From contig JBBITL010000073.1 of assembly GCA_037440765.1 (NCBI GenBank), positions 1 through 21,806 of the forward strand: DNA of 21,806 nucleotides, read 5' to 3'. This DNA comes from DTKY01 sp037440765 (GTDB lineage: Bacteria > Acidobacteriota > Terriglobia > Bryobacterales > Bryobacteraceae). A program made the position numbers and the translations under genes. This document shows, one piece after another, positions 7,371-15,452 of this stretch (within the stretch, counting starts at the first letter, position 1; the number at the start of each line of letters is the position of its first letter). Under the pieces are notes generated by a model. It was not told where the DNA came from, did not search any database, and saw only the letters and a list, made by a program, of their open reading frames with translations.

Positions 7371-9229
7371 AGGGTTCACGCCCAAACCGCCGTGTCTTTT
7401 TGGGGGCAGCCGCTTCCGCGCCGTTGATCCGAGCTGCCCCGGAGCCCCGCCCGAATATCCTCTGGCTGACCTGCGAGGACATGGGCCCTCACCTGGGCGC
7501 CTGCGGCGACACCTACTCGACCACGCCCAACCTGGACCGGCTGGCGGCGCGCGGCTGCCTGTACAACAACGCCTGGTCCAACGCGCCGGTATGCGCGCCA
7601 GCCCGCACGGCCATCATCTCCGGCGTCTACCCCACTTCGACGGGTTCCGAGCACATGCGTTCAATGACGCGCATGCCCGCCGGATGGAAGATGTTCCCCG
7701 GCTACCTGCGAGAAGCGGGCTACTACTGTACCAACAATGTCAAGGAAGATTACAGCCTGGAGAAGCCGGAAGGCACCTGGGACGACTCCAGCAAGGCCGG
7801 CCATTGGCGCAACCGGGCACAGGGCCAGCCCTTCTTCGCCGTCTTTAACAACGAGAGCACGCACGAGGGCCAGATCCGCAACAAGTCAGGCCCCACGGCG
7901 CACGACCAGGCCCGGGTACGGGTCCCCGCCTATCACCCCGACACCCCCGAGGTGCGACGCGACTGGGCTCAGTATTACGACAACATCACCGTCATGGACA
8001 AGCAGGTCCAGGACAGGCTGGATGAGCTTGAGAAAGACGGTCTCGCCGAGGATACTATCATTTTCTTCTTCGGCGATCACGGCGCCGGCATGCCGCGCTC
8101 CAAGCGCTTCCCCTACGACTCCGGCCTGCGCGTCTGCGTCTTGGCGGTGTTCCCCCGGAAGTTCCGTCACCTGGCGCCAAAGGACTACGCCTCCGGGGCG
8201 AGCAGCAACCGCCTGATCGGGTTCGTGGACCTGGCGCCAACCATGCTCAGCCTGGCCGGGATCAAGCCCCCAGGCTTCTACCAGGGGCAGGCCTTCTCCG
8301 GTCCCCACGAGGCGCCTCCGCGCTCGTACCTGTTCGGCTTCCGGGGCCGCATGGACGAGCGCCACGACCTGATGCGCACGGTGCGTGACCAGCGCTTCGT
8401 CTACGTGCGCAACTATCATCCCCACAAGGTCTACGGCCAGCACGTCGCCTACATGTGGGGGACCGCCACGACGGCCGTGTGGGACCGGCTTTACAGGGAA
8501 GGCAAGCTGAAGCCCCCGCGGACGTACTTCTGGGAGACCAAGCCGCCCGAGGAGCTTTACGATCTCCAGAACGACCGCGACGAGGTCAACAACCTGGCCT
8601 CCGCGCCGGCGCACAAGGCCACGCTGGAGAGGTTCCGCAAAGTCCACACGGAACACGAACTGGCGGTGCGTGACGTGGGCCTGCTCGCCGAAGCCGAGGT
8701 CCAGGCCCGTTCCAAGGGCTCCACGCCCTACGAGATGGGGCACGATCCCAAGCGCTACCAGATCGAGCGCGTCCTGGCCGCGGCCCAACTGGCGAGCTCG
8801 CGCCAAGGAGGCACGGACGAGCTCACCAAGGCGCTGGCCGATCCCGATAGCGGCGTCCGCTACTGGGGCGCTATGGGCGCGCTGACACGCGGCCAGGCCG
8901 CCGTGGAGGCCATGCGCGACCAGCTCGTCAAGGCCCTGGGGGACACTTCACCGAGCGTGCGCATCGCCGCCGCCGAGGCTCTTGCCGTTTATGGGACCGG
9001 GGAAGACCTGGCCAAGTCGCTTGAAGTACTCATCCAGCTCGCGGATTCCGTGAAGAATGGCAGCTACTGCGCCATTGAGGCGCTCAACGCCATCGATGCC
9101 CTGGGCAGGAAAGCCGCGCCTCTCAAGGACCGGCTGAAAGCCCTGCCTGCCGTGGACCCCAACTCTCCGGCCCGCGTGAACAAGGAGTACACTACGAGGC
9201 TGCTGGAGCGTCTCAACCAGACGTTATGA
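7367..9229 (+). CDS. Tat-exported family S1 sulfatase with C-terminal HEAT repeats
   Basis: A 620-residue sulfatase. The N-terminus has a twin-arginine motif (NRRVFLG, residues 7-13) and a short AAAS hydrophobic region, so export through Tat is likely. The catalytic core starts at PNILWLTCEDMG (29-40, metal-binding Glu37/Asp38). The active-site Cys76 lies in C-A-P-A-R (76-80), the Cys-type site that must be turned into formylglycine. GDHGAG (236-241) supplies further calcium ligands. After the sulfatase domain, about residues 465-595 form HEAT-like helical repeats (DPDSGVRYWGAMGAL, DTSPSVRIAAAEALAVYG). The overall style resembles heparan N-sulfatase-like enzymes of Planctomycetota and Acidobacteriota; the true substrate cannot be read from sequence. 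I use GTG 7367, which overlaps the upstream TGA as GTGA; GTG 7364 is an alternative. No formylglycine-generating enzyme is in the window. Confidence 0.9.
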   Translation: MKGSRPNRRVFLGAAASAPLIRAAPEPRPNILWLTCEDMGPHLGACGDTYSTTPNLDRLAARGCLYNNAWSNAPVCAPARTAIISGVYPTSTGSEHMRSMTRMPAGWKMFPGYLREAGYYCTNNVKEDYSLEKPEGTWDDSSKAGHWRNRAQGQPFFAVFNNESTHEGQIRNKSGPTAHDQARVRVPAYHPDTPEVRRDWAQYYDNITVMDKQVQDRLDELEKDGLAEDTIIFFFGDHGAGMPRSKRFPYDSGLRVCVLAVFPRKFRHLAPKDYASGASSNRLIGFVDLAPTMLSLAGIKPPGFYQGQAFSGPHEAPPRSYLFGFRGRMDERHDLMRTVRDQRFVYVRNYHPHKVYGQHVAYMWGTATTAVWDRLYREGKLKPPRTYFWETKPPEELYDLQNDRDEVNNLASAPAHKATLERFRKVHTEHELAVRDVGLLAEAEVQARSKGSTPYEMGHDPKRYQIERVLAAAQLASSRQGGTDELTKALADPDSGVRYWGAMGALTRGQAAVEAMRDQLVKALGDTSPSVRIAAAEALAVYGTGEDLAKSLEVLIQLADSVKNGSYCAIEALNAIDALGRKAAPLKDRLKALPAVDPNSPARVNKEYTTRLLERLNQTL

Positions 9230-9816
9230 ACAGGAAACTGGTCGCCGCGTTGCTCGCTCTCCTTTGTGGCGGTATCCTTGTTGCCGCTCCCATGACCCGG
9301 ATGGAACGGCAGCGCCTGGTCGCCCACCTGGAGATGACCGAAAGCTGGCTGGTGGACGAAATCTCCGGGCTGACGCCCGCTCAGCTCAATTTCCGCCCGT
9401 CGCCCGATACCTGGAGCATCCTGGAGAACCTGGATCACCTGGTAGTCTGTGAGCCGATCTACTGGCAGGATCTCCAGAAGGGTCTGAAGACCCCGCTAGG
9501 CGACCGGCGGCTTAACAACAGCGACGACAGCGTTCTTTGGTATGGTATCGACCGCACCGGCCGGGCGCCCGCCGTAACCGCAGAACTGCCCTCGGGCGGA
9601 GTGAAGGAGGTCAAAGCCGGCCTGGCCGCCTTCCGCAGGCTGCGCGCAAAAATGCTGGAATACGCGAGAACCACGAATGACGATCTCCGAGGCCACTTCG
9701 TCGAGCGCGAGCAGAGCGACGCCTACCAGTGGCTGCTGCTGATATCGACCCACTGCCAGCGGCACATCCTCCAGATCCGCGAAGTCAAGTCCGATCCCAA
9801 GTTCCCCAGGAAGTAG
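9226..9816 (+). CDS. DinB-like helical metal-binding protein with signal peptide
   Basis: A 196-residue protein. Residues 1-21 (MNRK, then a Leu/Ala-rich core ending VAA) form a likely Sec signal peptide. The rest fits the DinB/DUF664 four-helix fold: LTPAQLNFRPSPDTWSILENLDHL (49-72) is a textbook start for the family. His71 and the HCQRH pair (His176, His180) give the three His ligands usual for a metal site. DinB-superfamily proteins include thiol-S-transferases (bacillithiol or mycothiol dependent) and many of unknown function. The ATG at 9226 overlaps the sulfatase TGA (ATGA), so it is translationally coupled. The secreted location is unusual compared with cytosolic Bacillus DinB proteins, though exported versions occur in soil bacteria. 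Activity unknown. Confidence 0.84.
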   Translation: MNRKLVAALLALLCGGILVAAPMTRMERQRLVAHLEMTESWLVDEISGLTPAQLNFRPSPDTWSILENLDHLVVCEPIYWQDLQKGLKTPLGDRRLNNSDDSVLWYGIDRTGRAPAVTAELPSGGVKEVKAGLAAFRRLRAKMLEYARTTNDDLRGHFVEREQSDAYQWLLLISTHCQRHILQIREVKSDPKFPRK

Positions 9817-9827
9817 CGGCGGGAGCC

Positions 9828-10739
9828 ATGTACGCAGTCGAACTCAGCGAGGTGACCAAGACCTTCGGCAGCGTCACTGCGGTGGACGACCTGTCGCTGA
9901 CGGTCCCGGCGGGGTCGGTGTACGGCTTCATCGGGCCGAACGGATCGGGCAAGACAACAACCATGCGCATGATCGTCAACCTCTTCTACCCTGACCGCGG
10001 CACGGTCCGCCTGTTCGGCGAGCGAAGGCTGGGGGCCCGCACGGAGTGGATCGGATACCTCCCCGAGGAGCGCGGCCTGTACCAGAAAATGGCGGTCCGG
10101 CCGCTGCTCGAGTTCTATGGCGAGCTGCGCTCGGGCCAGAAGGTGACCGAAGAGGTGGACCGGTGGCTGGAGCGGTTGGGCTTGAAGGACTGGGCGTCCC
10201 GCAAGGTCGAAGCGCTCAGCAAAGGCATGAGCCAGAAAGTCCAGTTCATCGCGGCCGTGGTTCCCCGCCCCAGGCTTCTGATCCTTGACGAGCCGTTCAC
10301 CGGGCTCGACCCGGTCAGCAGCGACGCCCTGCGGGAAGCCATCCTCCAGCTCCGCCGGGAGGGCGTCACCGTGATCCTGAGCACTCATGACATGCACATG
10401 GCTGAGCTCATGTGCGACTACATTCTGATGATCTATCGAGGCCGGAAGGTGCTGGACGGCACGCTGGCCTCGATCCAGGACCAGTACGGCAACGACACCA
10501 TCCGCGTGCAGGCCGATGGGGGCCTGGCGTCGGCCAGCGGACTGGCGGGAGTCGAGCAGGTGCGGGATTTGGGCCAGTGGCAGGAGCTGCGGATGACGCG
10601 GGGCTGCGACCCGCAGCAGGTGCTCCGCGAACTGGTGGCCCGCACCAGTGTGACGGGCTTTTCGGTGGTCAAACCCTCGTTACACGACATTTTCGTCCGC
10701 ATTGCCGGCCCGGCGGCCGAGGAGGCGGCGCATGCGTAG
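9828..10739 (+). CDS. ABC transporter ATP-binding protein, NatA-like
   Basis: A 303-residue ATPase subunit. Walker A is GPNGSGKT (36-43), the signature is LSKGMSQKVQF (130-140), Walker B with D-loop is LLILDEPFTGLD (150-161), and the switch His is in LSTHD (His187). The divergent signature (SKGMSQK instead of SGGQ) is characteristic of the NatA/CcmA-like exporter ATPases (COG4152). The C-terminal third is a regulatory domain ending with PSLHDIFVRIAG, usual for this group. The ATG at 9828 is chosen for its GGGAG ribosome site five bases from the start codon region. An open frame continues upstream inside the DinB gene but is not family-like. It begins 11 bases after the DinB stop and overlaps the permease gene by eight bases. 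Confidence 0.92.
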   Translation: MYAVELSEVTKTFGSVTAVDDLSLTVPAGSVYGFIGPNGSGKTTTMRMIVNLFYPDRGTVRLFGERRLGARTEWIGYLPEERGLYQKMAVRPLLEFYGELRSGQKVTEEVDRWLERLGLKDWASRKVEALSKGMSQKVQFIAAVVPRPRLLILDEPFTGLDPVSSDALREAILQLRREGVTVILSTHDMHMAELMCDYILMIYRGRKVLDGTLASIQDQYGNDTIRVQADGGLASASGLAGVEQVRDLGQWQELRMTRGCDPQQVLRELVARTSVTGFSVVKPSLHDIFVRIAGPAAEEAAHA

Positions 10740-12048
10740 AGCGCTGCTGATTGCGAAGCGGGACTACCTGGCCGCGGTTCGGACCAGGGCGTTCTTGATC
10801 GGGTTGATCGTTGCGCCCCTGCTGTTCGGCGGCGGCTTTCTGGGGATCGCGCTGATGCGCGCCAAGCCGGACCTCAACACGAGGCGCATCGCCGTCGTGG
10901 ACCACAGCAGCGGCGCCGCGGTCCACATCTTCCAGGCCGCGAAGGAGAAGAGCGAGCGCGGGGCCGTGGACAGCGCAACCGGCCGTCAAGTGGCCCCTCG
11001 CTACGAACTGGAGAACGTTGCGGCGGGTCCGGAAGGGGCCGACGCCCTGCGGCTGGCGCTCTCCGACCGGGTGAGGAGCCGCGAGCTGGATGCCTTCGTG
11101 GAGATCGGTCAGGGCGTGTTGCGCCCGGATGCTCCGGCCGCGGAACAGCGCGTGACCTACTCGACGAACGCCGGGGGCATCGACCAGTTGAGGAACTGGC
11201 TGGCGGGACCGGTCAGCGACGGCATTCGTGTGGCGCGCCTGGCGGAACTGGGGATCGACCCGGCGCTTCGCCAGGGACTTGTGGCGGGCGTTTCCCTCGA
11301 ACGCATGAGCCTGGTTGAACGGGACGAGAAGACCGGCCGTATCGGCGAGGCGCGCAGGAGCGGCGAGGCGGAGGGCTTCCTCATTCCCTACGCCCTGGTA
11401 TTGCTGATGGCGATGATGGTGATGATGGGGTCGTCGCCCATGCTGACCGCGGTGACCATGGACAAGACGCAGCGCGTGGCCGAGATGCTGCTGGGGGCGG
11501 CCACCCCCATGGAGCTAATGGCCGGAAAGGTCCTGGCGGCCGTGGCGGTATCGCTGACCAGTTCGGCTTTCTACGTGGCGGGCGGCTTCTTTGTGCTGCA
11601 AGGGCTGGGCATGGTGGGGATGCTCCAACCTGCCATCTTCGTCTGGTTCTACGTGTACCTGCTCGCCGAGATGATCATGCTGTGCTCGCTGGCCGCCGCG
11701 CTGGGCGCGATGGCCAGCACCCCGGAGGATGCCCAGCACCTGGCGCTGCTGGTCATCGCGCCGGTCGTGCTGCCGCTCTTCGTAGTGGTGGCGGTGATGA
11801 GCCAGCCCAATAGCCTGCTCTCGACCGGCCTCTCGCTGTTCCCGCTGTTCACTCCCCTGCTGATGCTGGTGCGGCAGGCCCTGCCGGGCGGCCCGCCCGC
11901 CTGGCAGCCCTGGGTGGGGCTGGCCGGGGTGCTGATGACTGTTTCGCTGATCGTCTGGGTAGCCGCCCGCATTTTCCGCATCGGGATCATGTTCCACGGC
12001 AAGCTCCCCAAGGGCTCCGAAGTCCTCCGCTGGGCGATCCGGGGTTAG
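10732..12048 (+). CDS. ABC-2 transporter permease, NatB-like
   Basis: A 438-residue permease, partner of the preceding ATPase. Its topology is the NatB (COG1668) one: an N-terminal helix (about 19-42), an extracytoplasmic domain of about 170 residues (LNTRRIAVVDHSSGAA...), then five or more packed helices from about residue 216. DKTQRVAEMLLGAATPMELMAGK is the ABC-2 coupling segment after the second helix. The family includes Bacillus NatAB, a sodium exporter, and many uncharacterised drug or peptide exporters; cargo is not readable here. Start ATG 10732 has GAGGAGG about six bases upstream and overlaps the ATPase stop by eight bases. The end overlaps the uridine kinase stop from the opposite strand by three bases. 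Clearly in the same operon as the exported proteins upstream. Confidence 0.9.
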   Translation: MRRALLIAKRDYLAAVRTRAFLIGLIVAPLLFGGGFLGIALMRAKPDLNTRRIAVVDHSSGAAVHIFQAAKEKSERGAVDSATGRQVAPRYELENVAAGPEGADALRLALSDRVRSRELDAFVEIGQGVLRPDAPAAEQRVTYSTNAGGIDQLRNWLAGPVSDGIRVARLAELGIDPALRQGLVAGVSLERMSLVERDEKTGRIGEARRSGEAEGFLIPYALVLLMAMMVMMGSSPMLTAVTMDKTQRVAEMLLGAATPMELMAGKVLAAVAVSLTSSAFYVAGGFFVLQGLGMVGMLQPAIFVWFYVYLLAEMIMLCSLAAALGAMASTPEDAQHLALLVIAPVVLPLFVVVAVMSQPNSLLSTGLSLFPLFTPLLMLVRQALPGGPPAWQPWVGLAGVLMTVSLIVWVAARIFRIGIMFHGKLPKGSEVLRWAIRG

Positions 12049-12680
12049 CTGTCAGCACGGGGCTCCGGTGCTTCCAGGAGCTTCAGCACCGCGGCGACCG
12101 ATTCTTCGACCGGCTGTGTGCCGTCAAGCACAAGGTCCGCGAAGGCGCGTGCCGGCAGGACGTGCTTCTCGGCCATGGGCCGGACGGTGCACCGGTATTG
12201 CTCCAGCACGGATTCCCGGCTGCGCCCACGCTCGCGTATATCCCTTTCCAGCCTGCGGCCGAGGCAGATCGAGTCATCCGCTGCCACGAACACCTTCAAC
12301 GCCAACAGGCGCCGCAGCTGCTCCCAGTAGAGAGAGAACAGGCCCTCGATGACAAGGAAATCGCCGGCCCGCACGCGATCCACGGCTTGCGTCCGGACGT
12401 GGCGCGTGAAGTCGTACACAGGTATGGCCGCCTCCTCAGCCACCGACAGCAACTGAATATGGCTGATCAGCAGCTCCGAGTCGAGGGACTCGGGGGTGTC
12501 GAAGTTCGCCCTGGCGCGTTGGTCGAGCGGCAGGTGGGCCAGGTCCCGGTAGTAGCGGTCCAGGGCCACCACCGGGGCGTCAAGCGCCCTTGCCAGGCGA
12601 ACGGCGACTTCGGTCTTGCCCGCGCACGAGGGGCCGGCGATCCCGATCAGGCGCGGCTTCGGATGGCTCTGGTGTGGCAA
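12045..12680 (-). CDS. udk: Uridine kinase (uridine/cytidine kinase)
   Basis: A 211-residue P-loop kinase of the uridine kinase/phosphoribulokinase family. It phosphorylates uridine and cytidine with ATP or GTP in pyrimidine salvage. Walker A is GPSCAGKT (16-23); the catalytic/substrate Asp is in ALDRYYRDL (Asp41). NFDTPESLDSELL, IPVYDFTRHVR, VIEGLFSLY and RRLERDIRERGR follow in the order normal for Udk. The start is a TTG at 12680. No in-frame ATG or GTG gives a complete P-loop domain, and only a weak CAGG precedes it. A TATACT box sits just six bases upstream. It converges on the NatB-like gene with a shared stop region and is divergent from the dehydratase gene. Confidence 0.88.
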   Translation of the reverse strand: MPHQSHPKPRLIGIAGPSCAGKTEVAVRLARALDAPVVALDRYYRDLAHLPLDQRARANFDTPESLDSELLISHIQLLSVAEEAAIPVYDFTRHVRTQAVDRVRAGDFLVIEGLFSLYWEQLRRLLALKVFVAADDSICLGRRLERDIRERGRSRESVLEQYRCTVRPMAEKHVLPARAFADLVLDGTQPVEESVAAVLKLLEAPEPRADS

Positions 12681-12728
12681 CCTGAAAGTATATCTGAGGC
12701 GGCCCGGTCGTGGCCGGAGGAGGGCAAT

Positions 12729-13076
12729 ATGGAAGAACCTGGAGCACTAAGGCTGGCGGACAAGAAGTGCGTTCCTTGCTCAGGCGGCGTGCCTCCTCTG
12801 CGAGGCACGGACTTGCAGAAACTGGCGGCGGAACTGCCCGCCTGGAAGGTGGTGGATGAACACCACCTTGAGAGAAGTTACTCGTTCCCGGACTTCAAGT
12901 CCGCTCTGGACTTCGTCGCCCGCATCGGCGCGCTGGCCGAGGAACAGGGCCACCATCCCGACCTGGAACTGTCATGGGGCCGCGTCGGCGTCCGGATCTT
13001 CACGCACAAGATCGACGGCCTGACCGAAAGCGACTTCATCCTGGGCGCCAAGATCGAGCAAGCCGAGCGGTCGTAG
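12729..13076 (+). CDS. phhB: Pterin-4a-carbinolamine dehydratase
   Basis: A 115-residue enzyme of the PCD/DCoH family, which dehydrates 4a-hydroxytetrahydropterin to quinonoid dihydropterin and so recycles the cofactor used by aromatic amino acid hydroxylases. The active-site signature E-E-Q-G-H-H-P-D-L...V-x-I-F-T-H-K (about 76-101) is complete, including the catalytic His-His and the later Thr-His. Preceding blocks LPAWKV and LERSYSFPDFKSALDFV are typical. The ATG at 12729 has a strong GGAGGAGGG site. Residues 1-20 (with a Cys-Val-Pro-Cys pair) lie ahead of the usual domain start, as in many bacterial members. No phenylalanine hydroxylase gene is in the window. In some bacteria this protein also helps molybdopterin enzymes. 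Confidence 0.93.
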   Translation: MEEPGALRLADKKCVPCSGGVPPLRGTDLQKLAAELPAWKVVDEHHLERSYSFPDFKSALDFVARIGALAEEQGHHPDLELSWGRVGVRIFTHKIDGLTESDFILGAKIEQAERS

Positions 13077-13087
13077 GACGGGTGGCG

Positions 13088-13164
13088 TGGGGTGGGTGGA
13101 GGGATTTGAACCCTCGGCCACTGGAACCACAATCCAGCGCTCTACCAACTGAGCTACACCCACC
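13088..13164 (-). tRNA. tRNA-His (GTG anticodon)
   Basis: Reads on the minus strand as a full cloverleaf: acceptor GTGGGTG paired with CACCCAC, D-arm GCTCAGTTGGTAGAGC, anticodon stem CTGGA/TCCAG around a seven-base loop TTGTGGT (anticodon GTG), and T-arm GAGGG/CCCTC around TTCAAAT. The base before the acceptor is G (position -1, at 13164) opposite C73, the identity mark of tRNA-His. CCA is encoded in the gene (13088-13090). A TAAAAT box at 13179-13184 could be its own -10 without a clear -35. It lies 34 bases after the stop of the UbiD-family gene on the same strand. Confidence 0.96.
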
Positions 13165-13198
13165 GCGGGAACGATTCAATTTTAGCATGCGGCGCAGA

Positions 13199-14647
13199 CT
13201 AGAGCCCCGCCCTCTTCCACAGTTCGTCGACGCGCCGTTTCACCTCCGGCGCCATCTCGATCAGGCCGGGCCAGGGACGCGTGAAGCCCTCTTCGGGCCA
13301 CTTGCGCGTGGCGTCGATGCCCATCTTGGAGCCGAAATCCGGCAGCCGGCTGGCGTGATCGAGGGAATCCACCGGTCCCATCACAAACTGTATGTCGCGC
13401 TCCGGATCTATGTTGTTCAGCGCCTTCCAGGCCACCTCGCTCGGATTCTGCACGTCCACATCCTCGTCCACCACCACGATGCACTTGGTGAACATGGCCT
13501 GCCCCATCCCCCAGATGGCGTGCATCACCTTGCGCGCGTGCAGCGGGTACGACTTGCGCATGCTGACCAGCAACAGGTTGTGAAAGACCCCCTCGGCCGG
13601 CATCGATATGTCGCGGATCTCCGGCAACTGGAGCCGCATCAGCGGCAGGAAGATCCTCTCGATGGCCTTGCCCATGTAGTAGTCCTCCATGGGCGGCGGG
13701 CCGACGATGGTGGTGGCGTAGATAGGGTTCTTCCGCCCGGTGACGCAGGTGACGTGGAAGACCGGGTACTCGCCCTCGAGCGAATAGAAGCCCGTATGGT
13801 CGCCAAACGGCCCCTCCGTGCGCGTCTCTCCCAGTTCCACGTACCCTTCGAGCACGATCTCGGCGTTGGCCGGCACCTCCAGGTCCGACGTCTGGCAGCG
13901 GACCATCTCCACCGGCTTTCCGCGCAGGAATCCGGCGATCATCATCTCGTCGACGTCCGGCGGCAGCGGGAGTATGGCCGAATACATGGTGGCCGGGTCC
14001 GAGCCGATCGCCACGGCCACGTCCATGCGCCTGGAAGTGCCGGCGCTCAGCCTCCGGCGGTAGTGCTCGGCGCCCTGTTTGTGCGTTTGCCAGTGCATGC
14101 CCGTGGTGTGCCCGTCGAAGACCTGCATGCGGTACATGCCGCAGTTGCGCTTGCCGGTGTCCGGATTCCGGGTGAAGACCAGCGGCAGGGTTATGAAGCG
14201 CCCCGCGTCGGCGGGCCAGCATTGCAGGATCGGGTAATCAAATAGAGAGAAGCCCTCGCTCCGGATGACCTCCTTGCAGGGACCGCTCGAAACGGTCTTG
14301 GGAAAGAAGGCGCTCATCTCGGCCAGTTTCGGCAGCATCTTCAGTTTCCCCACCAGTCCCTGCGGCACGCGCATCTCCAGGTACTCCGATATGCGCCCGG
14401 CCACCTCCTCGACCGACGGCACCTCCAGGGCGATCTCCATCTTCCGCATGCTGGCGAAGCCGTTCATGAAGACCGGCATGTTCGATCCCTTGGGTTTTTC
14501 GAACAGCAGCGCGGGACCGCCCTGCTTGACGGCGCGGTCGGCGAACACGGTCATTTCCAGAACCGGGTCCACCTCGAACGGAATGCGCTTCAGTTCTCCG
14601 TGCTTTTCGAGCGCGGCGATGAACTCGCGGAGGTCGGAGTAGGCCAT
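13199..14647 (-). CDS. UbiD family decarboxylase
   Basis: A 482-residue member of the UbiD/Fdc family, enzymes that use prenylated FMN (made by UbiX) to add or remove carboxyl groups on aromatic or alpha,beta-unsaturated acids. The N-CGMYRMQ block (Asn168, Arg173) matches the prFMN and metal-binding region, and EGPFGDHTGFYS (278-289) carries the catalytic Glu. The later PPMEDYYMG and GRKNPIYATTIVGPPP segments are typical. Length is close to E. coli UbiD. Acidobacteriota mostly use menaquinone, so it may act in quinone synthesis of the futalosine kind or on other acids; I cannot tell, and no ubiX is in the window. ATG start at 14647, with GAGAG on the minus strand a few bases upstream. Divergent from fabG. 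Confidence 0.92.
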   Translation of the reverse strand: MAYSDLREFIAALEKHGELKRIPFEVDPVLEMTVFADRAVKQGGPALLFEKPKGSNMPVFMNGFASMRKMEIALEVPSVEEVAGRISEYLEMRVPQGLVGKLKMLPKLAEMSAFFPKTVSSGPCKEVIRSEGFSLFDYPILQCWPADAGRFITLPLVFTRNPDTGKRNCGMYRMQVFDGHTTGMHWQTHKQGAEHYRRRLSAGTSRRMDVAVAIGSDPATMYSAILPLPPDVDEMMIAGFLRGKPVEMVRCQTSDLEVPANAEIVLEGYVELGETRTEGPFGDHTGFYSLEGEYPVFHVTCVTGRKNPIYATTIVGPPPMEDYYMGKAIERIFLPLMRLQLPEIRDISMPAEGVFHNLLLVSMRKSYPLHARKVMHAIWGMGQAMFTKCIVVVDEDVDVQNPSEVAWKALNNIDPERDIQFVMGPVDSLDHASRLPDFGSKMGIDATRKWPEEGFTRPWPGLIEMAPEVKRRVDELWKRAGL

Positions 14648-14702
14648 GGCGGAATCTCTCTTCTACTATGATTGAGGATTGAGACAAAACCAAGGAGACC
14701 AC

Positions 14703-15437
14703 ATGCCCAATCGTGTCGCGTTCGTCACCGGAGCCAGCCGCGGAATCGGGCGCGCCATCGCGCTCCGGCTGAGCCGCTCGGGCCACGACATCGTGATCGC
14801 CTCCCCGGAGGTGGAAAACAACGAGAGCGTGGCCGGAGAGGTCCGCGCCTCCGGGGGCCGGGCGATGACGCTCGACTTCAATCTGGCCTCGCTCGACTCC
14901 ATCAAGCAGGGCGCCGCCGAGGCGCTCAAGGAGTTCGGCAGGATCGACGTCCTGGTCAACAACGCCGGCGTCACCAAGGACGGCCTGGCGGTGCGGATGA
15001 AGCCGGACGACTGGCAGTTCGTTATCCAGATCAACCTCAGCGGAGCGTTCTACACCTGCCAGCAGGTGCTGCCCGCCATGATGAAGGAGCGCTGGGGCCG
15101 CATCATCAACATTGCCTCGGTGGTGGGGCAGATGGGCAACGCCGGCCAGGCCAACTACGTCAGCTCCAAGGCGGGCATCATCGGGCTGACCAAGTCGCTG
15201 GCGCGGGAAGTGGCCAGCCGCAACATCACCGTGAACGCCGTGGCGCCGGGCTTCATCGCGACCGACATGACCGCCCGGCTGCCGCAGGAGGTCAAGGACC
15301 GGATGCTGGCCGCCGTGGCGCTGGGACGCTTCGGGAGTCCAGAGGACGTCGCCGGCGTGGTGAACTTCCTGGCCGGGGACGAGGCGGCCTACGTCACCGG
15401 GCACGTCGTGAACGTGAACGGCGGGATGTTAATGTAG
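14703..15437 (+). CDS. fabG: 3-oxoacyl-[acyl-carrier-protein] reductase
   Basis: A 244-residue NADPH-dependent short-chain dehydrogenase that reduces 3-oxoacyl-ACP in fatty-acid elongation. The cofactor motif TGASRGIGRAI (9-19), NNAG (86-89), catalytic Asn111, Ser139, Tyr152 and Lys156 (NYVSSK), and the PGFIATDM segment (182-189, typical of FabG) are all present. It ends in VNVNGGMLM, the standard C-terminus. The ATG at 14703 has a strong AAGGAG site. It stands alone rather than in a fab cluster, so a role on another ketoacyl substrate is possible, though the sequence reads like a true FabG. The radical SAM gene follows after 15 bases. Confidence 0.91.
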   Translation: MPNRVAFVTGASRGIGRAIALRLSRSGHDIVIASPEVENNESVAGEVRASGGRAMTLDFNLASLDSIKQGAAEALKEFGRIDVLVNNAGVTKDGLAVRMKPDDWQFVIQINLSGAFYTCQQVLPAMMKERWGRIINIASVVGQMGNAGQANYVSSKAGIIGLTKSLAREVASRNITVNAVAPGFIATDMTARLPQEVKDRMLAAVALGRFGSPEDVAGVVNFLAGDEAAYVTGHVVNVNGGMLM

Positions 15438-15452
15438 TGCTTGAGGTGCTCT

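Noticed and set aside
12974..14245. Plus-strand open frame of 423 codons across the dehydratase, tRNA and UbiD region
   Set aside because: It reads through the tRNA gene and antisense to the well-conserved UbiD-family gene; its translation is compositionally shadow-like.
14238..15404. Minus-strand open frame of 388 codons
   Set aside because: Antisense to fabG, and it overlaps the UbiD gene in another frame; no recognisable domain.
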